A stretch of 6,689 bases of DNA from Desulfatibacillaceae bacterium (GTDB lineage Bacteria > Desulfobacterota > Desulfobacteria > Desulfobacterales > Desulfatibacillaceae). This document shows positions 1 to 6,565 of this stretch, in pieces (the stretch's first letter is position 1; every line of letters starts with the position of its first letter). The notes below the pieces were generated by a model, which had not been told where the DNA came from, made no database searches, and worked only from the letters and a program-made list of their open reading frames with translations. The position numbers and the translations under genes were made by a program. The stretch covers positions 1 through 6,689 of the forward strand of contig JASEHB010000140.1 of NCBI GenBank assembly GCA_030018745.1, written 5' to 3'.

Positions 1-393
1 CTGCATGGGGCCGTGCAGTATGCCTCCGGCCCAGGAAGGCTCGGTTGCCGCAACAAGCTGGAACACAAGGCCTGCTGCAAGGGCGCAGGCAAGGTTGGCA
101 GAAACACCGGCAGCAGAAACAAGAATGTTATCGCGCTTAAAATTACGGAAATAGCGGGGGTTTACAGGAACAGGCTTGGCCCAGCCAAAGATGAAGGGCG
201 AGCCTACAAGGGCAAGAATCCCCGGAAAGATGACAGAACCCACCGGATCAATGTGGACAATGGGGTTTAGGCTCACCCTGCCAAGCATCTTGGCTGTGGG
301 GTCTCCGCAGCGCCAGGCAACCCAGCCGTGGGCTGCCTCGTGAATGGTAACTGCAAAAAGCAGGGCTGCAATCTGAATAAATATAAGGGACAT
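1..393 (-). CDS. Site-2 protease family (M50) intramembrane zinc metalloprotease, N-terminal part (cut by left window edge)
   Basis: This is a membrane-embedded zinc metallopeptidase of the M50 / site-2 protease type. Members cut membrane-anchored substrates such as anti-sigma factors within or next to the bilayer. Only the first 131 codons are present. Residues 3-17 are hydrophobic and lead into the zinc motif HEAAH at 18-22. A second family block, NPIVHIDPVGS, follows at 43-53; the usual form ends in DPxGT. The segment SAAGVSANLACAL (93-105) matches the conserved AAGPxxN helix of the family. The second metal ligand block (NxxPxxxLDG) would lie beyond the left edge. The ATG at 393-391 overlaps the stop of the upstream gene as TGATG. 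No strong Shine-Dalgarno sequence is visible (only GAAG eight bases upstream), so translation probably depends on coupling. The short N-terminus without a PDZ domain suggests the compact Rip-like branch rather than RseP. Family assignment is firm; the substrate is unknown. Confidence 0.92.
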   Translation of the reverse strand, partial: MSLIFIQIAALLFAVTIHEAAHGWVAWRCGDPTAKMLGRVSLNPIVHIDPVGSVIFPGILALVGSPFIFGWAKPVPVNPRYFRNFKRDNILVSAAGVSANLACALAAGLVFQLVAATEPSWAGGILHGPMQ

Positions 394-3083
394 CAGGCAA
401 TCTTCTTTTTTAAAAGATTAAGCTCATCATCTTTGGTTTTCGCCTTGCCGTCCAGCCGCGCTGCAAGCAGGGTATCTAAAATTTCGCGGTAAACCGGGCC
501 GGGCTTTATCTTCATGTTCAAAAGGTCCTTGCCGGTTACAAGGCTCTTTTCAAACTGAAGCTGCCTAATGTAAAGGGAAATGCCCTGTTTCACATCCTCT
601 TTGGCGGTTGCGGCCATCATGTAAAGAAGAAGCTCTGTTGCCAAAGGTTGAAGCCTTTTGTAAAGCAGGCTGTTTTTTGTAACCTTTCTGCGCTCCAGAT
701 CTTTAAGGCGCATCAGGGCATCCCTGCGGCCCTGGCTTAAAAGCCTTTCCTGGCGGGGGCTCAATTCCAGCAGGCGGCAGACATGAAAAGCCTGACGCGG
801 CCCGCAACTGTGGATAAGGGCCAGAAAATTAACGGCCCACCTGTTATAGGAATCCCCCAGAAAAAGCAAATCGTACCAGCTTAAAACCTCCTTTACAGAG
901 GCAAAGAGGGCTGCTGCTTTATCGTTGTAGCGGATGCAGGGATGGATAACAGGCAGAAGGTTAAAATCATTCATCCGGCTTACGGCCTTTGCCGGGGTGT
1001 CCTCGGAGAGGATGAGCTTTAACTCCGCAAAGAGCCTTTTTCCGGCAAGGCTTTTAAAAAACTTCATGCGCACGGCATTTTCAATGAGGCCTGCCGTGAG
1101 CTTGCCTATGTTAAAGCCAAAGCGCTGCTCAAAGCGGATGGCCCGGAAAACCCGTGTGGGGTCCTCCACAAAGCTCAAGTTGTGCAGAACCTGTATGGAT
1201 TTTGCCTTTATGTCCCGCTGGGCGCTGAAAAAGTCTATGAGCGTGCCGAAGTTCTCGCTGTTTATCTGAATAACCATTGTGTTGATGGTGAAATCACGGC
1301 GGGACATATCCATTTTCAGCGAGCTTGTCTGCACAATGGGTAAAGAGCCGGGCGCATCGTAATATTCATGCCGGGCCGAGGCTATATCCACCTTGAGGCC
1401 GTCCTCAATCGTTACAACCGCCGTGCCGAACACCTCGTGGGTGTGCAGCCTGCCGGAAAAGCGCCTGGCAACCTCCCTGGCAAAGGCAATTCCATCGCCC
1501 TCCACCACCAGATCAAGGTCCAGGTTCTTTTCCATCAAAAAAAGATCCCGCACAAAACCGCCCACCAGAAAGGCATGGACTTTCATTTCATCGGCTATTG
1601 CGCCTATCTGTTTTATTTTAAGCAGAATTTCCTTTGGCAGGCGCTCATCCAGAAGGCGCACCACCTTGCGGGTGCGGCCCCTGTTTGCGGCTATCTGGGC
1701 GCTTTCCTGCTCCGACATCCGGTAGGATTCATTTACCAGTATGTTCAAAAGGTCCGTGCGGGTTATTACTCCTATGGGCGAGTCATCCACCACCACCGGC
1801 AGAATGCGCTGCTTGTGGCCTATTATCTTTTCCTGAATTTCCACAAGGTCCGCATCCGGGCCTACGGTAACCGGGTCGCTGGACATATATTCGGCCACAG
1901 CCACATCATCCAGATGGTGGTGCAGGGCCTTTTCCACAACCTGACGGGAAATGAAACCCAAAAGCCTTTCCCGGCCGCATGAAGGCTGTGTGACGATGAG
2001 TGCGTTGACATTGTACTGGGTCAGCAGGCCCTCGGCCTCTTTGATGCTTATATCCGGCTGGGTGGCGATGACCGGCGTGCTCATCAGGTCGCGGGCCTTC
2101 TGCCGGGGCTTGACCATTTCGTTCAAGTATTGAAGAAGAGCCTCTTCCACCTGCACCAGGGGCTTTTCCTTGATTGTGGCTGAGGCTGCATAGCGGTGGC
2201 CGCCGCCCCCCATGCGGGCAAGAATCTTTCCGGCGTCCACTTCGGATATCCGGCTTCTGGCCACAATGCTTATGCGGTTTCCCATGCGGGCTACTGCAAA
2301 AAGGGCATCAAGGTTCTCCATTTTGCGCAGCTTGTGAACAAGGTTTGCAAAGTCGTTTATGTAGTCATCTGATGACAGGGTGCTTACAGCCACCTCCACG
2401 CCGTGAATCCTGTGGCGCTCCATGTTCTGGATAAGGTCATTCAAAACCGTTATCTGCTGGGGGCTGATTTCCCTTGAAAGGAGGCTTGCCACCATGTTTA
2501 AGCTTGCGCCGCAGGAAAGAAGGTGGGCAGCAGCCAGAAAATCATCCTGGGTTGTGGATGTGAATGTGAATGAGCCGGTGTCCTCGTATATGCCCAGGCT
2601 CATTATGGTGGCTTCGTCTGCTGTTATGGATATGCCCCTTTCCCTTAAAAGATGGGTGAGGATGCTCACCGTGGCGCCCCAGGGGCGGCAGACCTCCACC
2701 TGGCCCACAATATCGCCGGGCGCTGCCGGATGGTGGTCGTAGATGTGGACGGAAAGGCCGGGCCTGTCCAGAATCCGGGCAAAGGGGCCAATGCGCGAAG
2801 GCTGGCGGGTGTCCACAAGAATCAGGGTTTCAATTTCGTCTAAATTTATGTCTGCAAGGTTAACCAGGTTGAAAAGGTAAACCATTGACTGGACAAAGAA
2901 GTTTCTGAGCGAACTTTCCTGGGAGGCCGGAAAAACAACCCTGGCATTTGGATAAAGCTTCTGGGCTGCCAGCATACTGGCAAAGGCGTCAAAATCCGTG
3001 TTGGCATGGGTGGTTATAACCGTAAGCCCCGTGCTTGGCCCTTTTGAGCCGCAGCTTTTTTCAGAAGCCTTTGTCATGGACAT
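393..3083 (-). CDS. DHH/DHHA1 phosphoesterase - CBS pair - tRNA nucleotidyltransferase (CCA-, CC- or A-adding) fusion protein
   Basis: This cytosolic multidomain protein has 896 residues. Residues 20-320 form a DHH phosphoesterase with all metal motifs: H26-A-N-T-D30-F-D32, D91, D116-H117-H118 and D168. A DHHA1 domain follows, with GGGGH at 292-296. CBS1 spans about 329-387 and CBS2 about 395-449; CBS2 keeps the nucleotide-binding T-x-x-D (T441, D444). Residues 500-870 are a class II nucleotidyltransferase: GGFVRD (508-513), D522/D524 catalytic pair, RRDFTIN (595-601), EDPTR (640-644) and the tail GKDLLNMKIKPGP (851-863). The predicted roles are degradation of nano-RNA or cyclic dinucleotides, and building or repair of tRNA 3' ends. 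Related lineages may split CC- and A-adding activities between two enzymes; sequence alone does not decide which applies here. Met1 has no spaced Shine-Dalgarno, while Met3 (3077-3075) has GGA six bases upstream and may be the true start. The gene heads an operon with the M50 protease. Confidence 0.93.
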   Translation of the reverse strand: MSMTKASEKSCGSKGPSTGLTVITTHANTDFDAFASMLAAQKLYPNARVVFPASQESSLRNFFVQSMVYLFNLVNLADINLDEIETLILVDTRQPSRIGPFARILDRPGLSVHIYDHHPAAPGDIVGQVEVCRPWGATVSILTHLLRERGISITADEATIMSLGIYEDTGSFTFTSTTQDDFLAAAHLLSCGASLNMVASLLSREISPQQITVLNDLIQNMERHRIHGVEVAVSTLSSDDYINDFANLVHKLRKMENLDALFAVARMGNRISIVARSRISEVDAGKILARMGGGGHRYAASATIKEKPLVQVEEALLQYLNEMVKPRQKARDLMSTPVIATQPDISIKEAEGLLTQYNVNALIVTQPSCGRERLLGFISRQVVEKALHHHLDDVAVAEYMSSDPVTVGPDADLVEIQEKIIGHKQRILPVVVDDSPIGVITRTDLLNILVNESYRMSEQESAQIAANRGRTRKVVRLLDERLPKEILLKIKQIGAIADEMKVHAFLVGGFVRDLFLMEKNLDLDLVVEGDGIAFAREVARRFSGRLHTHEVFGTAVVTIEDGLKVDIASARHEYYDAPGSLPIVQTSSLKMDMSRRDFTINTMVIQINSENFGTLIDFFSAQRDIKAKSIQVLHNLSFVEDPTRVFRAIRFEQRFGFNIGKLTAGLIENAVRMKFFKSLAGKRLFAELKLILSEDTPAKAVSRMNDFNLLPVIHPCIRYNDKAAALFASVKEVLSWYDLLFLGDSYNRWAVNFLALIHSCGPRQAFHVCRLLELSPRQERLLSQGRRDALMRLKDLERRKVTKNSLLYKRLQPLATELLLYMMAATAKEDVKQGISLYIRQLQFEKSLVTGKDLLNMKIKPGPVYREILDTLLAARLDGKAKTKDDELNLLKKKIA

Positions 3084-3126
3084 TCCGTTTATGAGGTTGA
3101 TGAGCCTGGCCTTTGTTTATCCAATC

Positions 3127-3155
3127 AGAATACCACTATTCACTGAATTTGTACA
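3127..3155 (-). promoter_or_regulatory. Candidate sigma70-type promoter for the leftward fusion gene
   Basis: On the minus strand TGTACA (3155-3150) and TATTCT (3132-3127) are separated by exactly 17 bases. Each matches four of six consensus positions. Transcription would begin near 3120, leaving a leader of about 37 bases before the ATG at 3083. The spacer holds an 11-base inverted repeat, ATTCA-C-TGAAT (3138-3148), which could be an operator. This was found by eye, and chance matches of this strength are common. Confidence 0.33.
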
Positions 3156-3279
3156 CCTGCGGGGAAATCAGCCAGCCCTTAATTGGATGGCTTATTGACT
3201 TGCCGGGCAAATACTGCAAAAAAGCGGCAGTTGGTGTTTGGGGTTTGTTTCAAGGCTGTGAATTGGCTTCCCGTTGTTT

Positions 3280-3308
3280 TTGGAAAGGTTGTTTCCCCGC
3301 CCGGTAAT
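3280..3308 (+). promoter_or_regulatory. Candidate promoter for the glycosyltransferase gene
   Basis: TTGGAA (3280-3285) and GGTAAT (3303-3308) are 17 bases apart, each with four of six consensus matches. The implied transcription start, near 3315, would give a leader of about 34 bases before the preferred TTG start at 3349. The -10 region lies in a perfect 10-base palindrome, GGTAATTACC (3303-3312), and GTTAAC follows at 3315-3320. If translation really began at 3274 this site would be inside the gene and the call would be wrong. Confidence 0.28.
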
Positions 3309-3348
3309 TACCTTGTTAACCGCATGGAAGAAAACGGATAAAAGCATT

Positions 3349-4458
3349 TTGCCTGAAATCAATAGACAGAAGCCCCCATTTAGAGTTTTATTTGCAAGCG
3401 AGGGCTTCATAGTTGATGGAGTGGCCTCATATAACCTCTATCTTGCTGCTGCGCTGCAAAAGGCTGGAATCAGCACGGCTGTTTTGGGCAGGTGGATGGG
3501 TTTTTCCGGTTACCAGCAAAGGCTGCGCGAAGCCGGGGTGGAGGTGATACAGGATCTGTCCCCCACGGTGGCATCCCCTTTTCTGGCTGCCCGTGCGCGC
3601 AGGTTCTCCCCCCATGTTGTTATAACGGACTCCCGCAGAACATTTCCCTTTGCTTTAAAAATAAAGCAGGCCATCGGCGCAAAGCTTGTCACCATTTTTC
3701 ACGATCCGCCCCAAATGGACAGGAACGGCTCAAGGGGGATGGAGCAGATTCTTGTTAACAGCGATGCGGGCGTAACGCCGGAGCAGATAATTTTTGAGGA
3801 CCTGAAAAAGCTTTCTGTAAATCTGGCAGTGCAATACATACCCCGGCCCTTAAGCGGCATGAACAAACCTTTTGATTGGCCGCAAAAGGAGCCTTTCCGC
3901 CTTTTGTGTTTTGGCAGGTTAAGCGGGTGGAAATCTCCTGGAATGCGAACCATAATTGACAATGCCCTCTTGCTCAAAAACAGGATTCCTTCCCTGGAAA
4001 TTGATGTGATGGGCGGCGGGTGGAGGTTGGCCCCCTTTTACATGGCTGCATCAAGGGCCAATAGGGCAAAGGGGGTTAAATTTGTAAGCATACTCGGCCC
4101 CCAGAGCGACCCCAGGCCTTTTATCGGGCGGGCCTGCGCCGTGTGCGCCGGGGCCAATGCAGCAGCAGAATCCATATTGTGCAACCGGCTTGTTCTGGCA
4201 TTTGCAGGCTATTACCAGGGGCCGGTCACTTCAGCCAATCTGGAGCAGGGCATTTACAACAACTTTGGAGAGCGGGGAGGGCCTTTTCTCACAAAAGACA
4301 ATCCGGGCAAGGTTCTTGATGGGCTTATGGAGATTTATGAAAGCTGGAAAAATGATGGTGAGCAGAAAACAGCCCATTTAAGGGATATTCTCTCCAGCCA
4401 TTTTGACGAAAAAGCTGTTGCAGAGCAGTTTGTTGACCTGTTCCAACGGATTCTATAG
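3349..4458 (+). CDS. GT-B-fold glycosyltransferase (GT4-like)
   Basis: This is a predicted cytosolic or peripheral enzyme moving a sugar from a nucleotide-sugar donor to an unknown acceptor. Numbering here is from the TTG at 3274. The N-terminal Rossmann half opens with FRVLFASEGFIVDGVASYNL (36-55), the GT4 acceptor-side glycine loop. The C-terminal half has FRLLCFGRLSGWKS (208-221), then LEIDVMGGGW (241-250), then the donor-site helix around E299 and GPVTSANLEQGI (316-327). The usual first glutamate of EX7E is replaced by C291. No ATG exists before residue 75. In-frame TTG codons lie at 3274, 3280, 3289, 3313 and 3349. I prefer 3349 (369 residues): it leaves 11 residues before the first strand and has GGA ten bases upstream. 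The upstream choices add about 25 mostly basic and hydrophobic residues. It is a single-gene unit, divergent from the fusion gene, with no polysaccharide genes nearby, so the pathway is not predictable. Confidence 0.85.
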   Translation: MPEINRQKPPFRVLFASEGFIVDGVASYNLYLAAALQKAGISTAVLGRWMGFSGYQQRLREAGVEVIQDLSPTVASPFLAARARRFSPHVVITDSRRTFPFALKIKQAIGAKLVTIFHDPPQMDRNGSRGMEQILVNSDAGVTPEQIIFEDLKKLSVNLAVQYIPRPLSGMNKPFDWPQKEPFRLLCFGRLSGWKSPGMRTIIDNALLLKNRIPSLEIDVMGGGWRLAPFYMAASRANRAKGVKFVSILGPQSDPRPFIGRACAVCAGANAAAESILCNRLVLAFAGYYQGPVTSANLEQGIYNNFGERGGPFLTKDNPGKVLDGLMEIYESWKNDGEQKTAHLRDILSSHFDEKAVAEQFVDLFQRIL

Positions 4459-4489
4459 TTTTTTCAATAAGATTTTTTGATTGTTTGCC

Positions 4490-4526
4490 GCCCCGGTCAA
4501 GCTTTGGCTTGCCGGGGCTTTTTTTT
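4490..4526 (+). terminator. Rho-independent terminator of the glycosyltransferase gene
   Basis: GCCCCGG (4490-4496) pairs with CCGGGGC (4512-4518), and inside it CAAGC (4498-4502) pairs with GCTTG (4507-4511) around a TTTG loop, with one bulged T at 4497. Eight T residues (4519-4526) follow directly. The stop codon of the glycosyltransferase lies 31 bases upstream. On the opposite strand the stem is not followed by a U tract, so it should act mainly rightwards. Its T run overlaps the last bases of the convergent permease gene. Confidence 0.93.
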
Positions 4527-6462
4527 ACAAGGGCCACACCCAAAGCAGCATTGGCACGCTTACGGCTATGACGATGAGATCCGTGGGCAGGCCCATGCGC
4601 CAGTAGTCGCCAAAGCCAAAACCGCCGGGGCCTAAAATAAGCGTGTTGTTCTGGTGGCCTATGGGTGTGAGGAATGCGCAGGATGCGCCTATTGCCACGG
4701 CCATCAAAAACGAGTCCGGGTTGGCCCCAAGCTGGGAGGCCGTGCTTATGGCCACTGGACACATGACCGCAGCAGTGGCCGCATTGTTCATGAAATCAGT
4801 CATCAGCATTGTACAGGCAAGAATGACCGCCAGGCCGACAACCGGATTGCCCTGGGCGACTGTTTCCAGCAGAAAGCGGGCGATGAGATCCGCTGCCCCG
4901 GTATGGGCCATTGCTCCGGCAACCGGCAGCATTGCGCCCAAAAGAACAATCACCGGCCAGTCAACAGCATCATAAACCTTGCGCAGTGAAACAACTTTGA
5001 ATGCCATGAACAAAAGAACCCCGGCTGCAAAGGAGATTGCCACAGGCAGAATGCCAAAGGCCGCCATGCCAACCGCTGCGGCCATTATGCCTGCGGCCAG
5101 CACGGCCTTTTGCCTGTCAGGAATGCGGATGGAGCGCTGGGCCAGAGGCACGCAGCCATATTGGGATGCGAATTCGGAAAGAGCCTCATTTGTCCCTTGC
5201 AGAAGCAGAACATCCCCTGCCTGAATGGGTGTTGAGCGCAGGCGCTTCATGGATCTGCGGCCCTGGCGCGAGATAGCCAGCAGATTAAGCCCGTGGCGTG
5301 TGCGCAGATGCAGCAGCCTGGCAGAGCGCCCCACTGCTCTGCTGCCGGGCATTACCACAAATTCCATCAGCACGGTTATATCAGAATCTGGGCTTTTGGC
5401 CTTTTCCGGCTCCTGCTGTGGTTCAGGGGCAAGGGACGGAGCCTTTTTATTGTCCGGCTGAAAGGGAACTTCCTGCTCCGGCTCAATTTTGTTCGCTTTT
5501 TTCCCCTGGTCAGCAGCCAGTTCAAGGGGCGCGGCCTCTTTATCGGGTTTTTCTTCAGGAGGCTCAAGGGGTACGGCCTCTTCCAGCTTAAGCCCCAGGC
5601 TGGATAAAACTGTGGCAAGGGATTCGGGTTCCGTTTCAATGACAAGCAGATCGCCCTCATGCAGCTTGCGGTTGGGATGGGGCGTTGTAATGCGGAATTC
5701 GTTTCTCACAAGCCCCACAATCTGGGCCGCATCATCTTCCAGAAGAAAGTTTTCAACCTCCTTTAAGCTCTTGCCGATAAACCTGCTGTCCTTGGTGACG
5801 CGGGCTTCGGTAAGATAGGAGCCTGTTTCAAAGCTTGTTGTATCAGCCTGTTTTCTGGAAGGCACAAGACGCCAGCCGATAAGGGTTATAAAAAGGATTC
5901 CCGCACCTGCAACCGCAAGGCCCACGGGCGAAAAATCGAACATGGAAAAGCCGCTTCCATTAACCGTTGCCCGGAAGCCGGATACAATGAGGTTTGGCGG
6001 GGTGCCGATGAGCGTTATGGTGCCGCCCAAAATCGAGCCGAAGGCCAGCGGCATGAGAACCTTGCCGGGCGCAAGGCCCTGCTTCTGGGCGGTCTGTATG
6101 GCCACAGGCATCAGAAGGGCCATTGCACCCACATTGTTCATGAATCCGGAAAGCAGCGCGGCAAGCCCTGTAAGGGCAGCGATGGCAAGCATGGGGCCGG
6201 CAGACTTTGGCAGCACCCTCTGGGCAAGGGCGTCCACAGCGCCGGTGACCTGAAGGCCGTGGCTTAACACAAGCACGCAGGCAACGGTTATCACCGCCGG
6301 ATGGCCAAACCCGGCAAAGGCATCGGCAGATGGCACAAGGCCTGCCAGAGTGCAGGCTATAAGAGAGCCGACAGCCACCATGTCGTGGCGCCAGCGGCCC
6401 CAGATGAAGGAGAGCATTGTCGCAGCAAGAATGCCGATTATAAGAGCCTGGCTGCCGGTCAT
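4525..6462 (-). CDS. SLC13/DASS-family anion permease with two internal TrkA-C (RCK_C) domains
   Basis: This is an inner-membrane ion-coupled carrier. The family moves dicarboxylates, sulfate or related anions, usually with sodium; the substrate here is not readable. The two membrane halves are about residues 1-200 and 450-645. They carry matching signature helices: FMNN with PVAIQTA (107-125) and FMNN with PVAISTA (557-575). Re-entrant loop signatures also match: GTITLIGTPPNLIV (147-160) and CAFLTPIGHQNNTLI (595-609). Between the halves are two TrkA-C-type domains, about 216-292 and 362-440. They are joined by a Glu/Pro/Lys-rich linker (293-360). The layout resembles the E. coli YfbS type. 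The ATG at 6462 is supported by AAAAGG (6471-6476) eight bases upstream. The gene converges on the glycosyltransferase, and its TAA lies inside that gene's terminator T run. No terminator of its own is visible. Family is clear; sulfate or dicarboxylate uptake would be a guess. Confidence 0.9.
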   Translation of the reverse strand: MTGSQALIIGILAATMLSFIWGRWRHDMVAVGSLIACTLAGLVPSADAFAGFGHPAVITVACVLVLSHGLQVTGAVDALAQRVLPKSAGPMLAIAALTGLAALLSGFMNNVGAMALLMPVAIQTAQKQGLAPGKVLMPLAFGSILGGTITLIGTPPNLIVSGFRATVNGSGFSMFDFSPVGLAVAGAGILFITLIGWRLVPSRKQADTTSFETGSYLTEARVTKDSRFIGKSLKEVENFLLEDDAAQIVGLVRNEFRITTPHPNRKLHEGDLLVIETEPESLATVLSSLGLKLEEAVPLEPPEEKPDKEAAPLELAADQGKKANKIEPEQEVPFQPDNKKAPSLAPEPQQEPEKAKSPDSDITVLMEFVVMPGSRAVGRSARLLHLRTRHGLNLLAISRQGRRSMKRLRSTPIQAGDVLLLQGTNEALSEFASQYGCVPLAQRSIRIPDRQKAVLAAGIMAAAVGMAAFGILPVAISFAAGVLLFMAFKVVSLRKVYDAVDWPVIVLLGAMLPVAGAMAHTGAADLIARFLLETVAQGNPVVGLAVILACTMLMTDFMNNAATAAVMCPVAISTASQLGANPDSFLMAVAIGASCAFLTPIGHQNNTLILGPGGFGFGDYWRMGLPTDLIVIAVSVPMLLWVWPL

Positions 6463-6565
6463 GGTGATTACCTTTTAATGGGCGGATATTTTGTTACACA
6501 AAAAGCAGGTGTTTTTTTGTATTCTTGCGCAGTTTTAAGAAAAAAGAAAGGGCGTTGGTTCTGCT
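6463..6565. other. Spacer between the permease and the upstream partial gene
   Basis: This AT-rich gap of 103 bases holds the permease ribosome-binding site (AAAAGG, 6471-6476). It also holds a weak inverted repeat, ACAAAAA (6499-6505) with TTTTTGT (6515-6521). A possible minus-strand promoter, TACAAA-17-TGTAAC, can be drawn, but its -35 matches only three of six positions. I see no intrinsic terminator for the upstream gene, so read-through into the permease is possible. Confidence 0.4.

Noticed and set aside
13..270. Plus-strand frame of 85 codons at the left edge
   Set aside because: The minus strand here encodes the HEAAH and NPxxHIDP motifs of an M50 protease, so the plus frame is a shadow.
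1368..1982. Open plus-strand frame of 204 codons opposite the fusion gene
   Set aside because: It lies wholly antisense to conserved CBS and nucleotidyltransferase motifs, has low-complexity His/Tyr/Gly-rich content, and has no ribosome-binding site. It is a shadow of the real gene.
3210..3232. Short inverted repeat ACTGC...GCAGT around an A6 tract
   Set aside because: Five base pairs with a nine-base loop, and in the plus direction no T tract follows; too weak for a terminator or attenuator.
3192..3410. Minus-strand frame of 72 codons across the divergent region
   Set aside because: It overlaps the start of the glycosyltransferase antisense, lacks a recognisable domain and would block the proposed promoters.
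4325..4762. Minus-strand frame of 145 codons over the convergent gene ends
   Set aside because: It runs through the terminator and is antisense to the glycosyltransferase and out of frame with the permease, both of which have clear family motifs.
5376..5660. Second minus-strand frame of 94 codons, rich in Pro, Arg and Lys, overlapping the permease
   Set aside because: It is the out-of-frame reading of the Glu/Pro/Lys-rich linker; the odd composition follows from that linker's codons.
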